A stretch of 8,997 bases of DNA from Peptostreptococcaceae bacterium (GCA_013619035.1 JABXKX010000096.1:1-8997), one strand, 5' to 3'; positions 1-6,308 are shown, counted from the first letter of the stretch. Numbers and translations are program-made. The notes: a model not told the origin generated them from the letters alone.

Positions 1-1760
1 GCCATACCTATACCTGCCGTTAACAAATAGATAACTTTAATATTAATATTTAAAAATCTAAATAAATCTTTAGGTAATAACTCTGTATTCTTAATTTCCT
101 CTGTAGATCTATTGTATCCAAATTTAAGAAGATATAAAACAATAAATATAGCGAGTGGTAAGATTTCACTGATCTTAACACCTCTAAAGAATTCAATCTC
201 CAATAAGTACTTAGAATGTGATAATAACCCGCCAACAATCATACCGCCTAATAAAGCTAACAGTCCCATCATCAAAGTAAAAAGAATGCTTCTTAAAATA
301 ATTTCTCTTAGCTTAAACACGCGTTTGTCAATGAGTAAATCTCTTGCAAAGCTCACAAGTATTACAGCGCCTAATGACGAAATAGTCATCGCGCCAGTCA
401 ACGCTAGCAGCTGTCTACCTAGATTAGGTGCAACAACAAGAGCTGCAGCAATTAAGATACCCCCAAGAAGTAGTAAACCATATTCTACTTTACTTGGTAA
501 TCTTAAGAAGAATCTAGCAGCTAAGATTATAATTGATAATAATCCGAATCCAGTAATAATACCACTGAATAGATTGTCCGCTTTAAAATCCATCACACTA
601 AATTCACCTAAAGTCATATTATGATCTTCAAGTCTTGTTGCTAAATGTGTAAATGTCTTTGTATACTCTTTCGCATCTGTTACATACGTTTCTTTATCAA
701 TTAAAAATGGTCTAAAATAGATGACTCTAATATTTCTCTCTGTAATAGCTCTAAACATAACATTTTCTATTTCTTCACCACCATCATAATTATAGTGTTG
801 ATAGCGTTCTTGAAGATATTCTACCATTGGCATTAACCTAACAGCATTGTAATTCATATCTTTAGTTAATTGCATGATACCTTGTTGTTCTGTATTTGAT
901 CTTTGCACTGTCGTTTCAATCAATACAGGTACAATGTCATGCTCTGTCATATATTCATATAATGCAACATAATCATCTGGATAACCTAATACTTCTTTTC
1001 CAGAGAAGATTAACATTCTTGGTGTAATATCAAATTCTTTTAGAGTGTTATCATACGCTTCAATTAACTTCTCAGGATATCTCATATTGTTCCAAGGTCT
1101 TAAATTAACCTCTAGATTGCCCTTTTGGATATTTTCAATTTTAGTTGCATCAAAATCAATCCCATAATAATAGATTGCAGATTCTACAATATCTTTGTTT
1201 TCGTTCATCGCATTTCCAGAAGTATCAAAAGTTTTATAGATAGGTGAGTATCTCAATTCACTTTCTAGTCCATCTAGTAAAATAGCATAATGATCGCCAT
1301 TTTCAAATACCTGATAAAATTCTCCTGGGTATCTTTCAGATAAACCATTTAGAATAAATTCTTTTAACTCTTGGTCTTCAGAAACAACCACCACATCATT
1401 TAAGTCATAATCTTCATTTTGAATATATTCAACAAATGATTTTGGGTAACGCGTTTCCCATAATGTATCTTTCTTCAGATTGTGTAAAACTTCAAGTTCC
1501 AACTCATTACCTGATGCTACTAATGAATGAAGGCTTTCTTCCGTTAATGAAACCGATTGAATCCCTATTTTTGAGAAATGGTTAAACCACCAAACAACAT
1601 TTTCTTCTGATTGTTTACTCAAATCATCAAAATCATCATATGATAATGTGATTTCTGTCGATTTAGCCGTGCTTTCTACTGCCATACGGTCACTTACATT
1701 TATAAATGTTGTTACTACTAATGCTAATATTAAAATGATATATATACTATTCTTTTTCAT
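1..1760 (-). CDS. DUF5693 family multipass membrane protein (3' end outside window)
   Basis: The frame is open without a stop from the ATG at 1758-1760 to the left edge, giving 586 codons; the C-terminus is outside. Residues 5-22 form an N-terminal membrane anchor or signal. A soluble, probably extracytoplasmic region follows to about residue 395, then at least six hydrophobic segments (about 395-415, 421-442, 448-469, 488-512, 530-546, 572-586). The conserved-looking stretches RPWNNMRYPEKL (221-232) and FFRGVKISE (524-532) match what I remember of DUF5693 proteins in Firmicutes; I could not run a profile search. The function of the family is unknown. In relatives it often precedes csaB (polysaccharide pyruvyl transferase), which would suggest an envelope-polymer role, but that neighbour would lie beyond this window. 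An SD-like GGAAGG sits 8 nt before the ATG. The gene follows the 161-aa secreted protein by 71 nt with a hairpin between them. Confidence 0.82.
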   Translation of the reverse strand, partial: MKKNSIYIILILALVVTTFINVSDRMAVESTAKSTEITLSYDDFDDLSKQSEENVVWWFNHFSKIGIQSVSLTEESLHSLVASGNELELEVLHNLKKDTLWETRYPKSFVEYIQNEDYDLNDVVVVSEDQELKEFILNGLSERYPGEFYQVFENGDHYAILLDGLESELRYSPIYKTFDTSGNAMNENKDIVESAIYYYGIDFDATKIENIQKGNLEVNLRPWNNMRYPEKLIEAYDNTLKEFDITPRMLIFSGKEVLGYPDDYVALYEYMTEHDIVPVLIETTVQRSNTEQQGIMQLTKDMNYNAVRLMPMVEYLQERYQHYNYDGGEEIENVMFRAITERNIRVIYFRPFLIDKETYVTDAKEYTKTFTHLATRLEDHNMTLGEFSVMDFKADNLFSGIITGFGLLSIIILAARFFLRLPSKVEYGLLLLGGILIAAALVVAPNLGRQLLALTGAMTISSLGAVILVSFARDLLIDKRVFKLREIILRSILFTLMMGLLALLGGMIVGGLLSHSKYLLEIEFFRGVKISEILPLAIFIVLYLLKFGYNRSTEEIKNTELLPKDLFRFLNINIKVIYLLTAGIGM

Positions 1761-1790
1761 TTATATAACCTTCCATGCTTAAACGTAATT

Positions 1791-1822
1791 AAAGGTTTAG
1801 CAAATAGAATTCCTAAACCTTT
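1791..1822 (-). terminator. 10-bp perfect hairpin between the 161-aa gene and the DUF5693 gene
   Basis: AAAGGTTTAG (1791-1800) pairs perfectly with CTAAACCTTT (1813-1822) across a 12-nt loop that contains GAATTC. It begins 9 nt after the stop of the upstream gene. On the minus strand the stem is followed by AATTACG, not by a clean T-run, so it would be a weak or partial terminator. It may also act as an mRNA-stabilising end or an attenuator that lowers read-through into the DUF5693 gene. I see no convincing promoter between the two genes, which favours partial read-through. Confidence 0.45.
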
Positions 1823-1831
1823 TCCCTCATA

Positions 1832-2317
1832 TTATTGGACTTTATAACCACCACTGATCATAACCCATCCATCTGAATTAAACCGAACCCCACGACCATC
1901 AGTACGAGGCGTTAATAACAAGTGATTCTTTATAATCGTCTCACCTGATATAATATCTAATCCTGTTGTTAAATCTGATATACCACCACCAGAATTTGCA
2001 TCAATAACTGCAACAACATCACCTGATCTTAAAATAAACAAACTATTCTCTTCAAGCATAACCGTCTGTCCATTCTTAACTTCAAACACATTAAATGCTA
2101 CTTGAGATCCGCCAGAATTATTTTCGATAATACTTAATTTTTCATCAAAACTAGCACTTAATGCATTGATTCGACCTTCCACATAACTCTGTGTTACAAC
2201 AGGATCTGTTGATGATCCAGCATCATAATTGACTCCAGCTGAAAACCCTGTACTCAATAACATTATGATAATTATTATTAAAACTAAATTTATACTGAAT
2301 GAAATTTTGCCTTTCAT
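1832..2317 (-). CDS. Secreted or membrane-anchored protein of unknown function, 161 aa
   Basis: I do not recognise a named family. Residues 1-8 are polar with two lysines, and 9-27 are strongly hydrophobic with a run of five isoleucines, so the protein carries a signal peptide or N-terminal anchor. Residues 36-47 (STDPVVTQSYVE) lead into a short helical, possibly coiled-coil stretch (about 45-66). A serine/glycine linker (68-71) and a beta-rich, glycine-rich C-terminal domain follow, with the pattern GGGISDLTTGLDI (110-122), NHLLLTPRTDGRGV (131-144) and a final ISGGYKV. There is no cysteine and no lipobox. I have an impression of similar short DPxVTxSYV proteins in spore-forming Clostridia, but cannot confirm it. 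The start is secure: AAGGAGGA lies 3 nt before the ATG. It has its own promoter-like sequence and is followed by a hairpin and the DUF5693 gene, so an extracytoplasmic envelope role is plausible but inferred. Confidence 0.85.
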   Translation of the reverse strand: MKGKISFSINLVLIIIIIMLLSTGFSAGVNYDAGSSTDPVVTQSYVEGRINALSASFDEKLSIIENNSGGSQVAFNVFEVKNGQTVMLEENSLFILRSGDVVAVIDANSGGGISDLTTGLDIISGETIIKNHLLLTPRTDGRGVRFNSDGWVMISGGYKVQ

Positions 2318-2340
2318 AAATCCTCCTTACTCTATTCTTT

Positions 2341-2369
2341 ATTTTACTATATTTACAAGCTGAATACAA
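2341..2369 (-). promoter_or_regulatory. Putative SigA-type promoter of the 161-aa secreted protein gene
   Basis: On the minus strand TTGTAT (plus 2364-2369) and TAAAAT (plus 2341-2346) are separated by exactly 17 nt. The -10 matches the consensus at five of six positions, the -35 at three. It lies between the mazF terminator T-run and the AAGGAGGA site, which leaves a leader of under 20 nt. I looked for sporulation sigma-factor patterns and did not see a convincing one. Confidence 0.5.
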
Positions 2370-2370
2370 A

Positions 2371-2417
2371 GAAAAAATTCTTCCGCGTCTTGATAGAATC
2401 AAGGAGTGGTAGAATTT
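2371..2417 (-). terminator. Two-tier rho-independent terminator after mazF
   Basis: An inner stem CTTGAT (2389-2394) / ATCAAG (2398-2403) has a 3-nt loop. It is nested in an outer stem AAATTCT (2375-2381) / AGAATTT (2411-2417), extended inward by CC/GG after one mismatch. On the minus strand the outer arm runs into TTTTTTCTTT. It starts 7 nt after the mazF stop codon, so it closes the acpS-alr-mazE-mazF unit. Confidence 0.78.
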
Positions 2418-2424
2418 CTAATCG

Positions 2425-2790
2425 TTAATTATTTATGAAGTCTACGAGTTCTAGACTAATGGTTAACGCTTCATTCACCCGTTCCATATATTCATCTTCT
2501 AAGGAACCAAGTAACTGAAGCAAGCGTTTCTTATCTATTGTACGTATTTGTTCACCTAATATCACGGAATCTTTATTCAACCCATTACCCTGAGCTGGTA
2601 GTTCAACGTGTGTTGGTAGTTTTGATTTGGTAATTTGAGCTGTAATTGCAACTACAATTACAGTGGGACTATACTTGTTTCCAATATCATTTTGTACTAT
2701 GAGTACAGGTCTTTGTCCACCTTGCTCAGAACCAACGACTGGACTTAAGTCAGCAAGATAAATCTCACCGCGTTTAATCGTCAAAGTCAT
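2425..2790 (-). CDS. ndoA: MazF/NdoA (EndoA, PemK-like) mRNA interferase toxin
   Basis: This is a sequence-specific endoribonuclease that cleaves mRNA at short motifs in the cytoplasm; the Bacillus subtilis homologue cuts UACAU. From the ATG at 2790 the protein has 121 aa, against about 116 for B. subtilis NdoA, and aligns along its whole length. Diagnostic stretches are [20 protein letters not shown] (6-25), [12 protein letters not shown] (27-38), [18 protein letters not shown] (46-63) and the [11 protein letters not shown] block. R27 and T50 match the catalytic Arg25 and Thr48 of NdoA, so the toxin looks active. I chose ATG 2790 because GGAG lies 4 nt before it and the family starts there. 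In-frame TTG (2802) and GTG (2793) codons lie just upstream and cannot be excluded. The first 17 nt overlap the mazE 3' end, indicating translational coupling with the antitoxin. Confidence 0.95.
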   Translation of the reverse strand: MTLTIKRGEIYLADLSPVVGSEQGGQRPVLIVQNDIGNKYSPTVIVVAITAQITKSKLPTHVELPAQGNGLNKDSVILGEQIRTIDKKRLLQLLGSLEDEYMERVNEALTISLELVDFINN

Positions 2791-2962
2791 CACGCTCCAC
2801 AAATGTATTGGTTGCTAATATTTTTTCATATGACATGAAATCATCTGAGGCACCGCTCATACCAGATTCTGCAAATCCCAAGTTTATTTTAGCCATTGCC
2901 TCATAGCCATTTTTTAATACAGCATCATTAAACTGATAATTACTTCTACGTTTACGTTTCAT
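2774..2962 (-). CDS. Short MazE/NdoAI-like antitoxin lacking the ribbon-helix-helix domain
   Basis: This 62-aa protein lies directly upstream of the toxin and overlaps it. Residues 16-31 ([16 protein letters not shown]) closely match the C-terminal toxin-binding segment of B. subtilis NdoAI (RGYMEMAKINL). The stretch SYEKILA (44-50) and an acidic tail follow. Bacillus NdoAI is about 93 aa and begins with a ribbon-helix-helix DNA-binding domain; here only a basic 15-residue start (MKRKRR...) precedes the binding segment. The start is supported by GGGAG 6 nt before the ATG. An in-frame ATG at 3031 would add 23 residues, but it lies inside alr, lacks a good SD and adds only hydrophobic sequence, so I reject it. 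The likely role is to bind and neutralise MazF. Without a DNA-binding domain, autorepression of the operon is not expected. Confidence 0.78.
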   Translation of the reverse strand: MKRKRRSNYQFNDAVLKNGYEAMAKINLGFAESGMSGASDDFMSYEKILATNTFVERDDFDD

Positions 2963-2990
2963 ATCTATCTCCCACTCTACTGATAATATT

Positions 2991-3020
2991 ATTATATCGC
3001 AACTTGGATTAAAGTGCCAT
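2991..3020 (-). promoter_or_regulatory. Possible weak internal promoter before mazE
   Basis: A consensus TATAAT (minus strand; plus 2991-2996) lies in the short gap between alr and mazE. ATGGCA (plus 3015-3020), matching four of six -35 positions, is 18 nt upstream inside the alr 3' end. The -10 sits in an imperfect AT palindrome, GATA-N9-TATC (2984-3000 region). It could give toxin-antitoxin transcription independent of acpS-alr, but AT-rich gaps often contain chance -10 matches. Confidence 0.35.
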
Positions 3021-4178
3021 AATATAATCAATAATCTTTACAACTTCACCCGATTTAGTATATACCCTTGGTACACGTTTATTAATCATACAAACAACTT
3101 CATAGTTAATTGTATTCAGGTGACTTGCAATATCGTCAATAGATATTCTTTGATCCATATCTTCACCAAATAGAATAATCTCATCTCCAATTTCAACTTC
3201 AACATCTGATACATCAATCATACATTGATCCATACAGATACGCCCAATCACAGGCACTTTTTTATTCTTGCCTTTAATAATAGCTTCTGCTTTGAAAGTC
3301 AGACTTCTTGAATATCCATCTGCATAGCCAATTGGTAGTGTTCCAATTGTTTGAGCTTCTTCAGTAACATACTTATGTCCATAACTTATGCCAACCGATC
3401 CTGAAACCTCTTGAACTCTTGAAATTTTAGTATGAAGTGACATCACCTCTTTTAATTTCACGTCGTCCCTATTAACTTCATCTGACGGATATAAACCATA
3501 AAGCATGATTCCAGCTCGGACCATATCATAATTATATTCTGGTAAATCTATAATACTTGCACTATTAGACACATGATAAATATCAAGTGTAATGCCTTCA
3601 GATTCTAGGCCTTTTCTAATAAACTCAAAATTTGAAACTTGTTTTTGAGTGGCTTCTTTATTGTATTCATCAGCTCTAGCAAAATGTGTATACAGACCTT
3701 CTACATACAGATTTTCTAAACTCATGATGTTCTTAATAACTTCAATGGTTTCAACTTCAGGCATCATACCAAGTCTTGTCATACCAGTATCTAATTTGAT
3801 ATGAACTTTTAATGTTTGATTCATTTTTTTTGCAATTTCATTGAATTTAACTGCTTGCTGATAAGTATAGATTGTTTGAATCAATCTATTCTCAATGGCT
3901 AAATGAATTGAAGATTCTTCAGTATAACCCAATACCAATATCTCAGTTTCTGGATACGTCTTTCTAAGTTGTAACGCTTCAGTAAGTGTTGCAACCGCTA
4001 ATCGATCTGCACCATTTTCTAAAAGTGTTTGTGCAATAACAACTGCACCATGGCCATAACCATCTGCTTTTATAACTGCTGTCACTTTAGCATCATCTCT
4101 TGTTACACGTCTAACTTCACTAATATTATGCACTAGATTATCTAAATTAATTTCTACCCATACTGGTCTATTTAACAT
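3009..4178 (-). CDS. alr: Alanine racemase
   Basis: This PLP-dependent cytoplasmic enzyme interconverts L- and D-alanine and supplies D-Ala for peptidoglycan. Two adjacent ATGs (4181, 4178) are possible; the second has better spacing (7 nt) from AGGGGG, giving 389 aa, a normal full length. Positions counted from the first ATG: the PLP lysine K38 in AVIKADGYGHG, K129 and R136 in HIKLDTGMTRLG, the substrate-face HFARAD (166-171), SNSAS (205-209), the second catalytic base Y267 in ISYGHKY, GTLPIGYADGYSR (280-292), and the CMDQ loop (316-319). An N-terminal alpha/beta barrel (to about 245) is followed by the C-terminal beta domain. All expected catalytic residues are present. It starts 12 nt after the acpS stop, and its SD overlaps the acpS end, so the two are co-transcribed; mazE follows by 46 nt. 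Alr next to MazEF is a common Firmicutes arrangement. Confidence 0.97.
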   Translation of the reverse strand: MLNRPVWVEINLDNLVHNISEVRRVTRDDAKVTAVIKADGYGHGAVVIAQTLLENGADRLAVATLTEALQLRKTYPETEILVLGYTEESSIHLAIENRLIQTIYTYQQAVKFNEIAKKMNQTLKVHIKLDTGMTRLGMMPEVETIEVIKNIMSLENLYVEGLYTHFARADEYNKEATQKQVSNFEFIRKGLESEGITLDIYHVSNSASIIDLPEYNYDMVRAGIMLYGLYPSDEVNRDDVKLKEVMSLHTKISRVQEVSGSVGISYGHKYVTEEAQTIGTLPIGYADGYSRSLTFKAEAIIKGKNKKVPVIGRICMDQCMIDVSDVEVEIGDEIILFGEDMDQRISIDDIASHLNTINYEVVCMINKRVPRVYTKSGEVVKIIDYIMAL

Positions 4179-4190
4179 CATACTTCCCCC

Positions 4191-4556
4191 TTAAACACCT
4201 GCTGCATTTGCCACAGCATACGTTTTACAATGTGAAATCGATACCAAAATCTTCTTGATACAAAGCTCTTCTGCCTGCGCACATGCACCTTTGTATAAAA
4301 AGACTTCTGGTTTTCCATTTGAATCATGTTTTATTTCAATATCTTGCCAAGTATAACCCGAAACACCCTTGCCTAAAACTTTAGCAACCGCTTCCTTCGC
4401 AGCAAAAATACCTGCAATCGTCTCAGCTTTCTGCCCTTTTTCTTGGTAATAAGTTCTTTCGTACTCTGTAAATAGTTTTTCTAAAAATCGATCTTGTTTT
4501 AATAAGGCTTTTTCAATTCTATCAATTTCAATGATATCTATTCCTATACCAATCAT
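4191..4556 (-). CDS. acpS: Holo-[acyl-carrier-protein] synthase
   Basis: It transfers 4'-phosphopantetheine from CoA to the serine of apo-acyl carrier protein and so activates fatty-acid synthesis. The 121-aa length is typical for the small trimeric AcpS type. The N-terminal IGIDIIEIDRI carries the Mg-binding Asp (D7). GIFAAKEAVAKVLG (49-62) carries the conserved Glu (E55). GKPEVFL and VSISHCKTYAVA (105-116) form the C-terminal conserved block with the SxSH motif. The start is the family start; the SD is weak (AGTGAG, about 6 nt upstream). It is the first gene of acpS-alr-mazE-mazF and has a good extended -10 promoter about 50 nt upstream. The NAD(P)H-hydrate epimerase gene often found between acpS and alr is absent. 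Confidence 0.97.
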   Translation of the reverse strand: MIGIGIDIIEIDRIEKALLKQDRFLEKLFTEYERTYYQEKGQKAETIAGIFAAKEAVAKVLGKGVSGYTWQDIEIKHDSNGKPEVFLYKGACAQAEELCIKKILVSISHCKTYAVANAAGV

Positions 4557-4608
4557 ACAATCTCACTTTCTTCTCATACCTTGCAAAACAAAGGGCTAAG
4601 GCGATATC

Positions 4609-4637
4609 AGTATAGCATTTTCAGAAAATCATTGCAA
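4609..4637 (-). promoter_or_regulatory. Extended -10 promoter of the acpS-alr-mazEF operon
   Basis: Minus strand: TTGCAA (plus 4632-4637), a 17-nt spacer, then TATACT (plus 4609-4614), preceded by TG one base upstream (TGCTATACT), the extended -10 form. Transcription would start near 4602, leaving a leader of about 46 nt. The -35 hexamer is also one arm of a CTTGCAA (4580-4586) / TTGCAAG (4632-4638) inverted pair that flanks the -10 and start region; whether a regulator reads it is unknown. Confidence 0.65.
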
Positions 4638-4642
4638 GATAA

Positions 4643-4665
4643 GAAAAGTGTCTTTGACACTTTTC
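4643..4665 (-). terminator. Perfect 10-bp hairpin upstream of the acpS promoter, likely back-up or bidirectional terminator
   Basis: GAAAAGTGTC (4643-4652) and GACACTTTTC (4656-4665) form a perfect stem with a 3-nt loop. The A- and T-runs are in the stem itself, so the structure reads similarly on both strands. It lies 62 nt beyond the oadA terminator and just before the acpS -35, which suits a second stop for oadA read-through. No gene on the plus strand needs it within this window. Confidence 0.55.
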
Positions 4666-4726
4666 ATTTATGACTATATAAGTTATATCAATTGTTTCGC
4701 TACAGACTTCAAATAGAAATTTTTAC

Positions 4727-4754
4727 AAAAAAAAAGCTATCATAATGATAGCTT
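4727..4754 (-). terminator. Strong rho-independent terminator of oadA, overlapping its stop codon
   Basis: AAGCTATCA (4734-4742) and TGATAGCTT (4746-4754) form a 9-bp stem with a 3-nt loop. On the minus strand it is followed by a run of nine T (plus 4727-4735, partly shared with the stem). The oadA TAA (4753-4755) shares two bases with the 5' arm, so termination starts immediately at the end of the coding region. Confidence 0.92.
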
Positions 4755-6150
4755 AAACTGGATAAGTTTTATTTTCACGATCTACTAAGTCTGAATCAAT
4801 CTTGTATTTTTCTGCTTGACGATATTTGAAGAAATTCTCAGCAACTTGTGGGAACAATGCATAAGACAATACATCTTCTTCTTGTTCTAAATACTCTTTC
4901 ATATCATTTCTAAAGTCATTTAATTGTGGCTTAATTAAATCAGCTGGTCTACAAGTAATGATTTCTTCATTCCCAATAATCTTTTGAATCATTTCTTTGC
5001 TCATTGGTACTGTAGACTTACCATACATCCCTTTAACATAAGCTTTTACTTCTTTAGGAATGATTTTATATCTTTCTCCTGAGATAACATTAAATACTGC
5101 TTGTGTACCAACAATTTGACTAGTTGGTGTAACAAGAGGTGGGAAACCTAAATCTTCTCTAACTCTCGGCACTTCTTTTAACACATCATCAAACTTATCA
5201 AGCGCGTTTTGCATGCTCAGTTGTGAAACTAGATTTGATAACATACCACCTGGTACTTGATATAAAAGTGTATTGATATTAACGCCCATTACTTTAGGAT
5301 TTAAGGTACCCTCTTTCATATATTTATCTTTTATAGGATTAAGATACTCAGCGATCTTATTTATTTTTTCTAAATCAAGACCTGTATCATATTTTGTATC
5401 TTTTAATGTTGCAACAAATGACTCAGTCGGTGGTTGTGATGTACCCATTGAGAATGTTGATACCGCTGTATCAATAATATCAGCACCGGCTTCAATAGCT
5501 TTCATATACATCATACTAGCAAGTCCGCTAGTTGCATGTGAATGAATTTCTAAAGGAACAGATGTATTCTTTTTAATAGCACCTACCAATTCTTCAGCAT
5601 AGTAAGGTGTTAATAAACCCGACATGTCCTTGATACATATAGAATCTGCACCCATGCTTTCCATTTCCTTAGCAAGTTTTACATAAACTTCAGTCGTATG
5701 AACTGGACTAATTGTATAAGAAATCGCAGCCTGTGCGTGCGCACCCTCTTTTTTAGTTGTTTCAAGAGCAACTCTTAAATTTCTTGTATCATTTAAAGCA
5801 TCAAATATTCTAATAATATCAATACCATTTGCTACTGATTTCTTAACAAACTCTTCTACCACATCATCTGCATAATGTTTGTAACCTAAGATGTTTTGAC
5901 CTCTAAGTAACATTTGTAACTTGGTATCTTTCACTTGTGCTCTAATTTTTCTAAGTCTTTCCCATGGATCTTCATTTAAAAATCTAAGGCATGTGTCGAA
6001 TGTAGCACCACCCCACATCTCTAATGCATTGTAACCGACTTGATCTAAATCCTTTAAAATCGGCTCCATTTCATGGAATTTCATTCTAGTTGCAATCAAT
6101 GATTGATGAGCGTCTCTTAATACGGTTTCTGTAATTTTAACCTTACTCAT
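4753..6150 (-). CDS. oadA: Carboxyltransferase subunit: oxaloacetate decarboxylase alpha / pyruvate carboxylase subunit B, no biotinyl domain
   Basis: Proteins of this type move CO2 between carboxybiotin and pyruvate/oxaloacetate. From the ATG at 6150 (GGAGGG 4 nt upstream) the protein has 465 aa. The carboxyltransferase TIM barrel covers about 1-280: RDAHQS (12-17, metal ligand D13), LLRGQN (81-86), RIFDALND (114-121), the IKDMSG lysine that is carboxylated (K174), the metal-binding HSH (203-205) and GTSQPPTE (236-243). The conserved PYC_OADA helical domain follows (VPGGMLSNL, TPTSQIVGTQAV, GxYGKSTVP-like stretch). It ends at DRENKTYPV, where full OadA proteins (about 590 aa) continue into a biotin-carrier domain. 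So it must use a separate biotin protein, which is not in this window. An in-frame ATG at 6201 would add 17 unrelated residues and lies beyond the SD. The symbol could equally be pycB; the sequence alone does not settle the physiological direction. It is transcribed alone. Confidence 0.93.
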   Translation of the reverse strand: MSKVKITETVLRDAHQSLIATRMKFHEMEPILKDLDQVGYNALEMWGGATFDTCLRFLNEDPWERLRKIRAQVKDTKLQMLLRGQNILGYKHYADDVVEEFVKKSVANGIDIIRIFDALNDTRNLRVALETTKKEGAHAQAAISYTISPVHTTEVYVKLAKEMESMGADSICIKDMSGLLTPYYAEELVGAIKKNTSVPLEIHSHATSGLASMMYMKAIEAGADIIDTAVSTFSMGTSQPPTESFVATLKDTKYDTGLDLEKINKIAEYLNPIKDKYMKEGTLNPKVMGVNINTLLYQVPGGMLSNLVSQLSMQNALDKFDDVLKEVPRVREDLGFPPLVTPTSQIVGTQAVFNVISGERYKIIPKEVKAYVKGMYGKSTVPMSKEMIQKIIGNEEIITCRPADLIKPQLNDFRNDMKEYLEQEEDVLSYALFPQVAENFFKYRQAEKYKIDSDLVDRENKTYPV

Positions 6151-6171
6151 AATTCCCTCCATATATTTAGA

Positions 6172-6203
6172 TTTTGCAATATTTAATTTGTGAAATTGCA
6201 AAA
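6172..6203 (-). promoter_or_regulatory. Inverted repeat in the oadA leader, possible operator or RNA hairpin
   Basis: TTTTGCAAT (6172-6180) and ATTGCAAAA (6195-6203) are perfect 9-bp inverted arms separated by 14 nt, between the predicted start of transcription (near 6211) and the SD. The arm is built on the self-complementary hexamer TTGCAA. The position suits a repressor site just downstream of the promoter or a leader hairpin. No T-run follows, so it is not an obvious attenuator. The regulator is unknown. Confidence 0.4.
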
Positions 6204-6218
6204 ATTATTTACAAGTTC

Positions 6219-6246
6219 ATTATACACAAAGTTAAACATTTGTAAA
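6219..6246 (-). promoter_or_regulatory. SigA-type promoter of oadA
   Basis: Minus strand TTTACA (plus 6241-6246, five of six -35 matches), a 16-nt spacer, then a consensus TATAAT (plus 6219-6224). The predicted leader is about 60 nt and holds the TTGCAA inverted repeat and the GGAGGG site. Confidence 0.68.
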
Positions 6247-6308
6247 ACACTATATAAGAAAAGAATTGAAGGATTCACATTTGTTTATAAATGAAAGATG
6301 ACTTGCAA

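Noticed and set aside
50..238. Minus-strand 62-codon frame at the left end
   Set aside because: It lies in another frame inside the open DUF5693 reading frame; the DUF5693 frame carries the membrane segments and conserved motif.
112..624. Long plus-strand open frame (170 codons)
   Set aside because: It is antisense to the membrane part of the DUF5693 gene, has no SD site, and its product is a low-complexity mix of Ser, Leu, Ile and Pro expected from reading hydrophobic codons backwards.
2963..3031. N-terminal extension of the antitoxin, in which a missing DNA-binding domain might hide
   Set aside because: The 23 extra residues are hydrophobic, overlap alr, lack an SD site and show no ribbon-helix-helix pattern.
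4634..4672. 12-codon leader-peptide-like frame (MKSVKDTFLILQ) over the hairpin 4643-4665
   Set aside because: It has no SD site, lies upstream of the predicted acpS promoter, and has no codon bias suggesting attenuation.
5273..5545. Plus-strand open frame opposite oadA
   Set aside because: It is antisense to strongly conserved carboxyltransferase sequence and has neither an SD site nor a recognisable product.
6151..6201. N-terminal extension of oadA by 17 residues
   Set aside because: It would include the GGAGGG site as coding sequence; the family starts at MSKVKITETVLRDAHQS.
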